In this document: one piece after another, positions 9,051 through 17,945 of the stretch
Numbering within the stretch: the stretch's first letter is position 1
Layout of the letters: the number at the start of each line of letters is the position of its first letter
DNA from: Foliimonas ilicis
GTDB taxonomy: Bacteria; Pseudomonadota; Alphaproteobacteria; Rhizobiales; Rhizobiaceae
NCBI RefSeq assembly: GCF_039939195.1
Contig: NZ_JBDUUH010000001.1
Coordinates: 930,001 to 994,000, forward strand
Direction: 5' to 3'
DNA length: 64,000 bases
Translations under genes and position numbers: made by a program
Notes under the pieces: model-generated
The model's database searches: none
The model's input: the letters and a program-made list of their open reading frames with translations, nothing else
What the model was told of the DNA's origin: nothing

Positions 9051-11060
9051 ATGCCGCAACAAGTCATCACGGCCAACCGACTCACCGACGGTGTGGTGGT
9101 TTGGTTGGGCGCGGAAGAGCGTTGGAACGCCGAACTCGACCGCTCTTCGATCTTCGATGAAATTCAAGCTGCAGCGTTAGTCGCCAAGCTAGCAGATCGT
9201 GACACGAACATCGCCGTGGATGTGCGCGCCGTACCGGTAGAGGCCGTGGATGGACAGGTGGTACCTACGGAACGTCGCGAGAGGTTGCGAGCTGTTGGGC
9301 CAAGCGTGCGTGCGGATCTTGGCTCGACACCACCAGAGGAACGGTGGTCATGTGGTCCTCTTCCTCCGCCGCCTTCATCCTATTCTACCTCACCCTTCGC
9401 CGGCATTTATCGGTACGACGAGTATGACAGACAATTCCTTCGGGATCGCGCGGCGCAGTTCCGCAATCAGGTTGAACGCCGCTTGTCAGGTGAGTTAAGC
9501 GAGGACGAGTTCAAGCCGTTGAGGCTGATGAACGGGCTTTACCTACAACTCCACGGCTATATGCTGCGCGTAGCTCTGCCTTACGGTGTCGTGAGCGCGT
9601 CCCAAATGCGGCAGCTCGCCTATGTGGCGCGTTATTATGATCGCGGCTATGGTCATTTCACGACGCGGCACAACATGCAGTTTAACTGGCCCCGCCTCGC
9701 TGATGCACCGGATATTCTGGCAGTGCTAGCTGAGGCGGATCTCCACGCGATCCAGACAAGTGGCAATTGCGTAAGAAACGTGACCACGGATCATTTCGCC
9801 GGAGCGGCTGCCGAAGAAGTCGTAGATCCTCGCCTGTACGCCGAAATCCTTCGACAATGGTCAACTGACCATCCAGAATTCACGTATTTACCCCGCAAGT
9901 TTAAGATTGCCCTCTCTGGTAGCCCACAGGACCGTGCCGCTGTGCGTTTCCATGACATAGGCATTCTGGCGCGCCGAAACTTGAAGGGGGAGGCCGGGTT
10001 CCAGATATTCGCAGGCGGCGGGCTCGGTCGAACTCCAATTGTTGGCACGATGGTAAGCGATTGGGTACCGGTACGGGACTTGCTTCGTTATATCGAGGCT
10101 ATCCTTCGCGTGTACAACGCACTCGGACGACGCGATAATATTCATAAAGCGCGCATTAAAATCCTGATTCGCGAGATGAAAGCCGAGCGCTTCATCGAGA
10201 TGATCGAGCAAGAGTTCGCCGAGATGCCCAGAGATCATGCGGTTCTCGACGACGAGATCATATCAGCAGTGGGCGCGCGGTTCCATGAGCCCCCATTCGA
10301 GAATCTTCCGAAGCATTGCGTCGCGTTTGAGCAGGCTAAGCGCGAGGACCGAGCCTTTCGGTCGTGGGTCAAGACGAACAGCCATCCTCATCGGAAAGCC
10401 GGTTATATCTCCGCCGTGGTCTCAATGAATCCGGTAGGTGGAATCTCCGGAGATATCAGTGCGGATGAGATGGATTTCGTGGCAGACCTTGCGGATCGTT
10501 TCTCGTTTGGTGAACTTCGTGTCTCACACGAACACAATCTCGTACTGCCGCATGTAGAGCAGGATAAGCTCTATGATCTTTGGCGGTCCTTGGTAGGCGC
10601 CGGCCTGGCGACGGCAAATATCGGTTTGATTACAGATATTATCTCATGTCCGGGGATGGATTATTGCAGCCTGGCCACGGCGCGCTCAATTCCAATTGCG
10701 CAGCAGATCGCCCAGCGCTTTGCTGACCCGGCGCGGCAGGAAAAGATCGGCCCTGTCGACCTCAATATCTCGGGCTGCATCAACGCCTGCGGACATCACC
10801 ACGTAGGTCACATCGGATTGCTCGGCGTCGACAAGAATGGAAAGGAGGTCTACCAGATCACGCTTGGTGGATCCGGTGACGAAGAAGCATCAATTGGTGC
10901 AATCATCGGACGTGGCGTTGCTGCCGATGATGTACCTGACGCGATCGAAGCCATCATTGATGCCTACCTCGCGAATCGAAAGGACGGTGAACCGTTTATT
11001 GCGACTTATAGGCGCCTCGGTGTTGCACCGTTTAAGGAGGCTGTTTATGGCGCTCATTGA
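9051..11060 (+). CDS. cysI: DUF2849-CysI fusion: nitrite/sulfite reductase hemoprotein
   Basis: 669-residue protein. Residues about 1-90 (ITANRLTDGVVVWLG ... ERRERLRAVGPSVRADLG) match the small DUF2849 protein usually encoded as a separate gene before cysI in alphaproteobacteria. A proline/serine linker follows. From about 120 on it is a siroheme/4Fe-4S reductase: FTTRHNMQFNWPRL, NCVRNVTTD, and the cluster ligands CPGMDYCS and CINACGHHH near the C terminus. It probably reduces sulfite to sulfide (or nitrite to ammonia) by six electrons. The start has a strong GGAGGAAAT ribosome site. It overlaps the next gene by 14 bases. The frame is continuous through the fusion. Confidence 0.9.
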   Translation: MPQQVITANRLTDGVVVWLGAEERWNAELDRSSIFDEIQAAALVAKLADRDTNIAVDVRAVPVEAVDGQVVPTERRERLRAVGPSVRADLGSTPPEERWSCGPLPPPPSSYSTSPFAGIYRYDEYDRQFLRDRAAQFRNQVERRLSGELSEDEFKPLRLMNGLYLQLHGYMLRVALPYGVVSASQMRQLAYVARYYDRGYGHFTTRHNMQFNWPRLADAPDILAVLAEADLHAIQTSGNCVRNVTTDHFAGAAAEEVVDPRLYAEILRQWSTDHPEFTYLPRKFKIALSGSPQDRAAVRFHDIGILARRNLKGEAGFQIFAGGGLGRTPIVGTMVSDWVPVRDLLRYIEAILRVYNALGRRDNIHKARIKILIREMKAERFIEMIEQEFAEMPRDHAVLDDEIISAVGARFHEPPFENLPKHCVAFEQAKREDRAFRSWVKTNSHPHRKAGYISAVVSMNPVGGISGDISADEMDFVADLADRFSFGELRVSHEHNLVLPHVEQDKLYDLWRSLVGAGLATANIGLITDIISCPGMDYCSLATARSIPIAQQIAQRFADPARQEKIGPVDLNISGCINACGHHHVGHIGLLGVDKNGKEVYQITLGGSGDEEASIGAIIGRGVAADDVPDAIEAIIDAYLANRKDGEPFIATYRRLGVAPFKEAVYGAH

Positions 11061-11538
11061 TAATCGGGCTCAGGTCATTGAGGAGCGTTGGGTTTATCCT
11101 GGCACAGACGGTGCCTATGTAGCTGAGGCGTACAGCGTCGTTCCTGCTGACGCCCTGGCGTTGGTTCCTCCATCTGTACGGCCGCTTGGTGTGTTCGTGT
11201 CGGCGGGCACTGCCGTGGATGTCCTGATCTCATATTTGAATAAGCTCGATTTGATCGCCGTGGAGTTCCCGAAGTTTCGGGATGGGCGCGGCTTTACAAT
11301 GGTTCGGACGCTACGCACAAAATACGGGTTCCAAGGCGACATTCGCGCAATCGGTTATGTGTTGCCTGATCAGTTTGCCCCGCTTGTGCAGTGCGGGTTT
11401 TCTAGCATTGTAACGTCTGCTGAGCATCCTCCTGAACAGTGGCAACAGAAGGCAGCTTCGCTCGGAGGCACACCTCCGAAGCCTCTCGTGCAGCGAATGA
11501 TCAACCAGCGGGCGAGAGTCCCGAATAGCCTTGAGTGA
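11047..11538 (+). CDS. DUF934 family protein
   Basis: 163-residue DUF934 protein, the usual partner of CysI in proteobacterial sulfate assimilation clusters. Typical sequence: IEVEFPKFRDGRGFT-like segment (VEFPKFRDGRGFTMVRTLR) and DIRAIGYVLPDQF. The start ATG at 11047 lies inside the cysI end and is preceded by AAGGAGG, so the two are translationally coupled. Its exact biochemical role is not settled; a place in sulfite reduction is inferred from context. No cysH follows, unlike many such clusters. Confidence 0.9.
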   Translation: MALIDNRAQVIEERWVYPGTDGAYVAEAYSVVPADALALVPPSVRPLGVFVSAGTAVDVLISYLNKLDLIAVEFPKFRDGRGFTMVRTLRTKYGFQGDIRAIGYVLPDQFAPLVQCGFSSIVTSAEHPPEQWQQKAASLGGTPPKPLVQRMINQRARVPNSLE

Positions 11539-11684
11539 TATTACCGCCCCGCCGCACCGGGCTGATTATCATGAACTTGTTCTGACCGGCCCACGAGTGT
11601 CCCAGGAAGCGGCACACTAAAATGCTCGCGTGAGCCGCTAACAATTCCTTCTTAACCGACCTGATGACGGAGTGGATATGGAGC

Positions 11685-11978
11685 ATGGCCATAATCGGAA
11701 AAGCGGTATTCTTTCGGGTAGGATGCCCAGTCTGCCTTGACGTGGAACAGCGCTTTGTGGGGGCGATTAATCCCGCATTGTACAATGTTGAAATCGTCGA
11801 TTTGGAAAAACAAAAAGAACGTCTCGCTGAGGCGACGGCGGCGGGCGTCCAATCCGTTCCAGCGCTCCTTATTCAGGGCGCTGTCTACCATATCAACTTT
11901 GGCGCTGACATCCTCGATCTCTTTGGCGAAGAGATCGATCACGGCCACGACTTCATTGATGTGGGGGCTGGGATATAG
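11685..11978 (+). CDS. Thioredoxin/glutaredoxin-fold protein with CPVC site
   Basis: 97-residue single-domain thioredoxin-fold protein with redox site CPVC (VFFRVGCPVCLDVEQ) and the cis-proline segment SVPALLIQG. No signal peptide, so cytoplasmic. Start is taken at 11685 (MAIIGKAV); an in-frame ATG at 11664 is also possible. It may deliver reducing power to a reductase encoded nearby, but that is inference from position between DUF934 and the LysR gene. Confidence 0.75.
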   Translation: MAIIGKAVFFRVGCPVCLDVEQRFVGAINPALYNVEIVDLEKQKERLAEATAAGVQSVPALLIQGAVYHINFGADILDLFGEEIDHGHDFIDVGAGI

Positions 11979-12136
11979 GCTGTGGGGCAGGATGCATGAG
12001 AAGAGCTCGCCCTGTGAACGGGCATGAGTGCGGATCGCCGAGCTCTAGGGTTGATCGTGAATGTGCGGCTGACCGAAAGCATGGCCCCGACTGACTGACT
12101 TCGGCCGGGTGGGCGCTTTGGGAGGGGCGGTCGGAT

Positions 12137-13093
12137 ATGTCGCGTGAGATATCACCTGGATCTCTGTCCTCGTCAGGACTATCCAATAAAATTGCGGAAT
12201 TTGACCTCAGGGCTCTGAGATACGTTCTGGCTGCAGCGGAAGCGGCTAGCATTCGCCGCGCGGCAGAAGCCATCGGCGTCGAGCCGTCAAGCGTCAGTCG
12301 TGGTATCAGAGATTTCGAGGACCGAATTGGTGTAGGCGTCTTTGACCGCGGACCGTTCGGCGTACGTTTGACGAATGCGGGGAAAGCATTTCTACAGCAG
12401 GCGATGCCGGCCATCCAGCAGATCAACGAAGCCTTTGAGCTCGCCGGTGCGGCGGGCCGCGTCGAAACAGGAACTGTTCGGGTCGGTCTCATTACGACGC
12501 TTGCCAGTGGGTTTCTACGTCAATTAGTAGGACGGTTTAAAGATGCGCACCCTAACGTAGCGATCGACTTTTATGATGGAGGACGTCCAACTCACATCCA
12601 GGGTATCCGAACCCGAAAACTGGACATTGGAATCTTCACCGGCAACGGTGCGGTAGAGGCATGTGACACTCTGGAGTTGTGGCGCGAAAGAGTCCATATC
12701 GCGATGCCCCTTGAGCATCGTTTGGCTCGTCAGCGGTCGATAGGCTGGCAGGAACTCCGGGATGAACGTTTTATCGTATCCAGATTTGGAGCCGGTCCGG
12801 AAATACGTGACTACATCGTGCGGAGGATCTGTGATTACAGCACCTACCCGTTGATCGACTATTGTGGCGTACAGCAGGAGACGTTGATGCACATGGTCGC
12901 GATGGGGAAGGGTATAACTCCTGTGGTGGCTGCGTGGAGCGATATATCCATTTCTGCACTGACCCTCGTCCCTTTAGACGCTTTGGAGGACGTGGTCCCT
13001 TTTAGCGCCGTTTGGTCACCGGACAATGACAATCCCGGCCTACGGCGCCTACTCGTTCTTGCGCGAATGATGGCCAGCGAACTGGCCGAATGA
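12137..13093 (+). CDS. LysR-type transcriptional regulator
   Basis: 318-residue LysR regulator. The N-terminal winged helix is clear (FDLRALRYVLAAAEAASIRRAAEA ... SSVSRGIRDFEDRIGVGVFDR) although the opening of the recognition helix reads PSSVSRGI instead of the common QPALSRQI. A 25-residue extension precedes the HTH. The effector domain follows from about residue 110 (VRVGLITTLASGFL). It has GGAGG about 10 bases before the ATG. It could control the upstream cysI-DUF934 genes or the divergent cyo block; nothing in the sequence decides this. Confidence 0.88.
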   Translation: MSREISPGSLSSSGLSNKIAEFDLRALRYVLAAAEAASIRRAAEAIGVEPSSVSRGIRDFEDRIGVGVFDRGPFGVRLTNAGKAFLQQAMPAIQQINEAFELAGAAGRVETGTVRVGLITTLASGFLRQLVGRFKDAHPNVAIDFYDGGRPTHIQGIRTRKLDIGIFTGNGAVEACDTLELWRERVHIAMPLEHRLARQRSIGWQELRDERFIVSRFGAGPEIRDYIVRRICDYSTYPLIDYCGVQQETLMHMVAMGKGITPVVAAWSDISISALTLVPLDALEDVVPFSAVWSPDNDNPGLRRLLVLARMMASELAE

Positions 13094-13134
13094 GGTGGAG
13101 TTTTCAGGACGGATCAGTTCCGTCGTACGAGTCT

Positions 13135-13176
13135 ATTCAAATCGAGTTAGCGTATTTGAATCACTGATTTTTTTGT
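13135..13176 (+). terminator. Possible terminator after LysR gene
   Basis: Inverted repeat ATTCAAAT (13135-13142) / ATTTGAAT (13154-13161) followed on the plus strand by CACTGATTTTTTTG. The stem is AT-rich and weak. It sits in the short convergent gap between the LysR gene and the last gene of the transfer block and marks the border between the two regions. Confidence 0.45.
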
Positions 13177-13391
13177 GCCTGACGCCTCACTTTTGCAAAG
13201 CCCCGATCTGTCGTGATGAACCGCTCCAGCATCGGCACGACTAGTTTCTTTGGATCGGCAGCGGCCTGGCCGGTCTCCCGCGCGAGGGCATCGGCATAAG
13301 CGACGAGATCGCGATACAGTGCCGCTGGCAAATCCAGCGCCACCTTGACAGGTTTGTCCTCCGTGATGGGACCGAGTTTCAATTTTGTCAT
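13161..13391 (-). CDS. DUF2274 family protein
   Basis: 76-residue DUF2274 protein (LKLGPITEDKPVKVALDLP ... VPMLERFITTDRGFAK). The family almost always sits right after trbI in alphaproteobacterial and some other ICE trb operons, as here. The sequence looks like a ribbon-helix-helix-type fold (VKVALDLPAALYRDLVAYAD). Function is not established. Its start overlaps the trbI stop (ATGA). Confidence 0.85.
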   Translation of the reverse strand: MTKLKLGPITEDKPVKVALDLPAALYRDLVAYADALARETGQAAADPKKLVVPMLERFITTDRGFAKVRRQAQKNQ

Positions 13392-14608
13392 TGGGCAGTT
13401 CCATAGGGTTCGAGGACGAGATCGCGAGTTACAACAACCCGGACCGGAAATCCCGGCCGAATGGTAAGAGTAGGCTGGACGTTGAGCTGGCGGCGCACGA
13501 TTTGCTGGCCAGCATCATTGATAGTGTCCTGTCCTCCGTCGCGAATGGCACTGAGCAGACGATCATCGTCATCGACGGCAAGCTCTGTTCCAATGGCGAG
13601 CAGAGTCGATAGACCGGCCGCCTTGGCAAGATCCCACCAGTGATAGTCGACGTCATCTTCCAGCCCCGCGTAGCCTTGTCCGTCGGCGCCGGGCTGACGT
13701 TCCAGAACGATCGATCGGCCGTTGGGCATGATCAGTCTGTTCCATACCAGCAGCACACGCCGCTGCCTGAAACCGATCCCGTTGTCATATTCACCGATGA
13801 GGCGGCTCCCCTGTGGCACGAGTAGAATGCGGCCTGTCGGGCTGTCAAAGATATTCTCCGTGACCTGCGCAGTGATCTGTCCAGGAAGGTCAGACCGGAT
13901 GCCGGTGATGAGGGCGGCGGAAATCACCGCGCCCGCCTGAAGGACATAGGGCGAAGCCGGAGGCGCTACGCGATCTCCAGAGACGGTACGCCGGTCGACA
14001 GGGGCGTTGAGAAACGCGATTTGGCGATCCTGCGCGGTTTGCGCGCCGCCCTGAGCTGCAAGGCCCATCCCGTTGAAGTCCGGCGTTGCGCCCGTGGCGG
14101 CGGCATTGCCGCCCGGTCGTGCTTCGGTCTGAAAGAACACCCTGCTGGTGCGCGCGGCCTCCTCTTCTGCGAGGCGGCGCTGCTCCTCCTGATCCACTCC
14201 CGGTGCGCCAGCCATAGGCGGCGGCGCTACGGGCTGTCCCCGGTTCTGGGCGTCGAGGATCGGGCCACCAAGATCGCCAGGAAGGGGAGGTCCGAGAACA
14301 GGGCCGGTATAGTCGCGTGGCAGCCCCGCTAGGCCGTCTGCCGTGCTGCGATTGTCGACGGAATAGAGCTCCTCGCCGCCAGGGCCTACCTCGTGGGTCT
14401 GAAGTGCGTAAATCAGCGCGCCGCCGACGCCGAGTGCGGTGACGACGCCAAGCCCGGCCAGAACCTTGCGCGACAGGCGGGTGACGCTCGGCGTCTCCGC
14501 GCGCAGGCGCATTGTCGGCGCGGTAGCACCGGTCGTGCCCGTCAACGTTACGCCGGAATCGTCGTCTGGTTTGGTTGACCCGTTTGGGCTGTTATCGGTA
14601 TCGCTCAT
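13388..14608 (-). CDS. trbI: Conjugal transfer protein TrbI (VirB10-like)
   Basis: 406-residue VirB10-family protein bridging the inner and outer membranes in the mating channel. It has a cytoplasmic N terminus, one helix near residues 45-70 (KVLAGLGVVTALGVGGALIY), a proline-rich periplasmic stretch, and a C-terminal beta barrel region with typical VLQAGAVISAALITGIRSDL and LLVPQGSRLIGEYD. Overlaps trbG and DUF2274 by 4 bases. Confidence 0.95.
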   Translation of the reverse strand: MSDTDNSPNGSTKPDDDSGVTLTGTTGATAPTMRLRAETPSVTRLSRKVLAGLGVVTALGVGGALIYALQTHEVGPGGEELYSVDNRSTADGLAGLPRDYTGPVLGPPLPGDLGGPILDAQNRGQPVAPPPMAGAPGVDQEEQRRLAEEEAARTSRVFFQTEARPGGNAAATGATPDFNGMGLAAQGGAQTAQDRQIAFLNAPVDRRTVSGDRVAPPASPYVLQAGAVISAALITGIRSDLPGQITAQVTENIFDSPTGRILLVPQGSRLIGEYDNGIGFRQRRVLLVWNRLIMPNGRSIVLERQPGADGQGYAGLEDDVDYHWWDLAKAAGLSTLLAIGTELAVDDDDRLLSAIRDGGQDTINDAGQQIVRRQLNVQPTLTIRPGFPVRVVVTRDLVLEPYGTAQ

Positions 14609-15585
14609 GATGCGGGCCTCCCGTCGGTTCGAACGATTCTGACGACCTGTTGCCGATCGCCGCTGCCAAGTCGTAGCTCGGCGGCGCCGAACAGGCGGTC
14701 CACGATCAGGATATGTTGGTGGATGCGGCTGTTGACGATCTGGGCTTCACCCTCGGGGCCGATGACGAAGAGCGGAGGCATCTCACCCTGGACGATGCCA
14801 CGCGGGAACTCGACATAGACGTGCCGACCATCGTCGTAGATCGATACGGGCTTCCAGGGCGGGTTGGCGCCGGTGAGGCCATAGCGGTAGTTGCGAGCGG
14901 TTGCGGCCGGGATGATAGGCGTGGTCGGTACGGACTGCCTTGATCCAGGCTGCGCGGGATAGGCCCAGGCAACGGCTGGCATATAGAGCGCCTCTCGAGC
15001 GCGCAGCTCGATCATATAGGTCCGGCGATCCGTTGTGATCACGAGGTTGGTCGCGATGTCGGCGCGCGTCGGTTTGACTAGGACCTGCACGCGGCGGGTC
15101 AGGCCGGCGCCGCTTTCGGTGTCCCCGATGATCCATCGGGCGGTATCACCGGCTGCTATCGGGCCAGCGCCGGTCAGGCTTTCGCCGGGTTCAAGCGCAA
15201 TCGTGGTGATCTGGCCGACGGCGGCGTAGACCTGATAGAGTGCGCCTTCGCTCCAGGGGTAGATCTGGATGGCGTTATAATAGCCCTCACGCCTCGGTTC
15301 CACACGCGCGGCGGCGTTGGCGCTTTCTATGCGCCCAGTTGGTGTTCCTGCCGAGGTGCCGCCCCGGCTCACCGTCCAGGCCGGAGGCACATGCAAGGGG
15401 CGCGGCGCCTGTTCCGTCACCACAGCGGGGATAGCGGGTAGCGGCGGAACATCGGAATCGTAGCTGATCTCCGGCGGCTTCTTCATCGTGGCGCAGCCCG
15501 CGAGCATGGTCGCGGACAGAAGAATAACAAGCAGGGCGCCGCTCTTCTTTCCCGGGGTCTCTGATTTGCGGATGAGGGGCATCAT
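14605..15585 (-). CDS. trbG: Conjugal transfer protein TrbG (VirB9-like)
   Basis: 326-residue VirB9-family outer-membrane-complex protein. It is a predicted lipoprotein: LLVILLSATMLAGC gives Cys31. Family segments include IQIYPWSEGALYQVYAAVGQ, TNLVITTDRRTYMIEL and a C-terminal VYVEFPRGI / LFGAAELRLG region. It forms the outer core with TrbI and possibly TrbH, for which I see no gene. Overlaps trbF and trbI by 4 bases. Confidence 0.94.
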   Translation of the reverse strand: MMPLIRKSETPGKKSGALLVILLSATMLAGCATMKKPPEISYDSDVPPLPAIPAVVTEQAPRPLHVPPAWTVSRGGTSAGTPTGRIESANAAARVEPRREGYYNAIQIYPWSEGALYQVYAAVGQITTIALEPGESLTGAGPIAAGDTARWIIGDTESGAGLTRRVQVLVKPTRADIATNLVITTDRRTYMIELRAREALYMPAVAWAYPAQPGSRQSVPTTPIIPAATARNYRYGLTGANPPWKPVSIYDDGRHVYVEFPRGIVQGEMPPLFVIGPEGEAQIVNSRIHQHILIVDRLFGAAELRLGSGDRQQVVRIVRTDGRPAS

Positions 15586-16271
15586 TGGCTCATCTCCCGC
15601 GACCAGGAAATGGCATTCACGTAGATGCCAAGCGGATTGGCTTTCAGCCGTTCGGCGTCGCGTGGTGGTTGCAGGACGATGGTGAGGATTGCGGTCCAGC
15701 GTTGGGTGCTGGAGAGTTGACCGTTCTCGTAGTGACGCTCGGTCCAGGCAACACGGAACGAATCCGGCGATGCGCGGATGACGCTTGAGACATCGACGGC
15801 GATCTGGTTCCGACCCACCTTTGTGAACGGATCATTGGCACGGGCGTAGTCGTTGAGCGCTGCCGCTCCGCGATCAGTGGTGAACTCATAGGCGCGCAGC
15901 CAGTTCTGGCGGACGATGATGCCGTCGGCCGGGATGGAGCGCACCTGCTCGATGAAACGTCCCAGATGCCAAGCAACCTGCGGATCGGTCGGGCGATAGT
16001 CTGCAGTTGCCGGGGCAACGGCCTGCGATTGGCCGAGGTTATCGACCTGCACGACCCATGGAACGACCGTGCCACGCGCGGACTGCCAGACAAGGGCTGA
16101 GGCAAAGCCGGCCGACAGGATCAGCGAGCCGAGCGCCATGGTGCGCCAGTTTTTGGCCTGCACGCGAGCCGATCCGATGCGCTCGTCCCAGACCTGGGTG
16201 GCTTTTTGATAGGGCGTCTCCGGTTCGGGAGATTTGCCATAATGGGTTGCTGGACGTTTGAAGATACTCAT
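15582..16271 (-). CDS. trbF: Conjugal transfer protein TrbF (VirB8-like)
   Basis: 229-residue VirB8-family assembly factor: short cytoplasmic tail, one membrane helix (MALGSLILSAGFASALVW, about residues 46-63), then the periplasmic NTF2-like domain. TrbF-specific sequence includes ETPYQKATQVWDERIGSARVQAKNWR and the C-terminal NPLGIYVNAISWSREM. It nucleates the channel. Overlapping junctions on both sides. Confidence 0.95.
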   Translation of the reverse strand: MSIFKRPATHYGKSPEPETPYQKATQVWDERIGSARVQAKNWRTMALGSLILSAGFASALVWQSARGTVVPWVVQVDNLGQSQAVAPATADYRPTDPQVAWHLGRFIEQVRSIPADGIIVRQNWLRAYEFTTDRGAAALNDYARANDPFTKVGRNQIAVDVSSVIRASPDSFRVAWTERHYENGQLSSTQRWTAILTIVLQPPRDAERLKANPLGIYVNAISWSREMSQ

Positions 16272-17626
16272 GAGCGGTCACTTTCAGAAAGGTTGACGGA
16301 GGAGCCGCCGCCGTGGCTATCGCCGGAGCGCACGGCGTGTCCGGCGGCGGAAACGCCGTGGCTGAGCGACTGCGAGCGCTTCATGCGCTTGGCCCAATCG
16401 GGCGGGCCGCTAGCAGCGGGTGGCGATGCGGCAGAGGCGGCATCGCCACCGCCAATCGTTCCCATGGTTGAGGAGCCGCCCGTGGTCTCAAAACCGGATT
16501 TTGCGCCCTCGGAGAAACTGGATTTGACACTTTCGCTTGCGCGGGCGGCTGCCCGCTTCAGTGGTGACGCGGCTGCGCTGCCCGCAGCTTTGGCCACGCC
16601 GCCCATTCCGGCAGCAACGCCGGATGCGCCGGATTGACCAGCGGAGGCGAGGCTATAGGCTGTTGAAGCTCCGCCGGCAGCTGCGGCTCCGCCTCGAACG
16701 GCGGCAGCGCCACCAGACAGAGCGGCAGCACCACCCTTTGCAGCAAGACCGGCAGCGCCGCCTGCGGCGAGTGCCGCGCCACCAACGGCAAGTCCGGTCC
16801 CGACCGCGGCGCCAGCGCCGAGCTGGGGGCCACCGGAGACAAGGCCGTTGGCTATGCCGGGTCCGAAGATGCCAAGGCCGAGCAGAGAGAGTGCGGCCAG
16901 CACGATCGCCATGGCGTCATCAATGGTCGGGGTTGCCCCGCCGAATCCGGTTGTGAACTGCGAAAACAGCGTCGAGCCGATACCGATTATGACGGCAAGT
17001 ACCAGAACCTTGATGCCGGACGAGACGACATTGCCGAGGACTTTCTCGGCCATGAAGGCGGATTTGCCGAACAGGCCGAAGGGAATGAGGACGAAGCCGG
17101 CCAGTGTGGTCAACTTGAACTCAATCAGCGTGACGAAGAGTTGGACCGCGAGGATGAAGAAGGCGAGCAGGACCAGAGCCCAGGCGAACAACAGGCAGGC
17201 GATCTGGATGAAATTCTCGAAGAAGGACCAGTAGCCCATCAGGCCGGAAATGGATTCGAGCAGCGGGCGTCCGGCATCGAGGCCGGTCTGCGCGACCTTG
17301 CCGGGGCGAAGGAGATCGGCCGTGGTGAAGCCGGTGCCGGAGCCCTTGAGGCCGAGACCGGCGAAGCTGTCGAAGACGATCTTCGCCAGATTGTTCCAGT
17401 TGCCTATGATGTAAGCGAAGGCGCCGATAAACAGGGTCTTTTTTACCATACGCGCAATTATGTCGTCGTCTGCACCCCAGCTCCAGAACAGGGCGGCCAG
17501 CGTTACGTCGATGACGATCAGAGTCGTGGCGATGAACGCGACCTCACCGCCCAGTAGACCAAAGCCTGAATCGATATAGCTGGTGAAGACCTGCAGGAAC
17601 TGGTCGATGACGCCGGTGCCGCCCAT
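16268..17626 (-). CDS. trbL: P-type conjugal transfer protein TrbL (VirB6-like)
   Basis: 452-residue polytopic inner-membrane channel subunit. About six membrane helices lie in residues 20-290, followed by an Ala/Gly-rich low-complexity stretch (about 270-390) and a polar Ser-rich tail. The opening GVIDQFLQVFTSYIDSGFGLL is typical of TrbL. The long Ala/Gly tail is a known feature of the family and may vary between elements. Confidence 0.93.
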   Translation of the reverse strand: MGGTGVIDQFLQVFTSYIDSGFGLLGGEVAFIATTLIVIDVTLAALFWSWGADDDIIARMVKKTLFIGAFAYIIGNWNNLAKIVFDSFAGLGLKGSGTGFTTADLLRPGKVAQTGLDAGRPLLESISGLMGYWSFFENFIQIACLLFAWALVLLAFFILAVQLFVTLIEFKLTTLAGFVLIPFGLFGKSAFMAEKVLGNVVSSGIKVLVLAVIIGIGSTLFSQFTTGFGGATPTIDDAMAIVLAALSLLGLGIFGPGIANGLVSGGPQLGAGAAVGTGLAVGGAALAAGGAAGLAAKGGAAALSGGAAAVRGGAAAAGGASTAYSLASAGQSGASGVAAGMGGVAKAAGSAAASPLKRAAARASESVKSSFSEGAKSGFETTGGSSTMGTIGGGDAASAASPPAASGPPDWAKRMKRSQSLSHGVSAAGHAVRSGDSHGGGSSVNLSESDRS

Positions 17627-17628
17627 GA

Positions 17629-17925
17629 TTATTGTCCTTCTTTTTGGTGGGGTACGGCCGGTGCGTCTGGCGATCGGATGCCGAGGAAGCGATCACGACT
17701 TTCGGCCCAGACCGCCAGGCACTCGGAATTCTCGGTCGCCTTTTGCCCAAGTTGCTGGCAGCGACGCTGAGCGGCATGCAGGGGATCGGGGGCGGACGGC
17801 TGGAGCTGCCTTGCGGCTGGCGCTGCGGGGACATCTTCCTCGCGCGTCATCTCGATTGCGGTCGCCGTGATGGCGACCGCGACGAATATGATGGCGCCCA
17901 GCCGGGCCAGCAGCTTGCCGTCCAT
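17629..17925 (-). CDS. TrbK-alt family entry exclusion protein
   Basis: 98-residue protein with one N-terminal membrane helix (LGAIIFVAVAITATAIEM) and a short soluble part with conserved Cys (AAQRRCQQLG, NSECLAVW). It matches the TrbK-alt type found between trbJ and trbL. Entry exclusion proteins stop redundant mating with a cell already holding the element; that role here is inferred from family and position. Start ATG 17925 has GGGGGAAGA before it. Confidence 0.85.
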   Translation of the reverse strand: MDGKLLARLGAIIFVAVAITATAIEMTREEDVPAAPAARQLQPSAPDPLHAAQRRCQQLGQKATENSECLAVWAESRDRFLGIRSPDAPAVPHQKEGQ

Positions 17926-17945
17926 CTTCTTCCCCCTTTCTGGTG

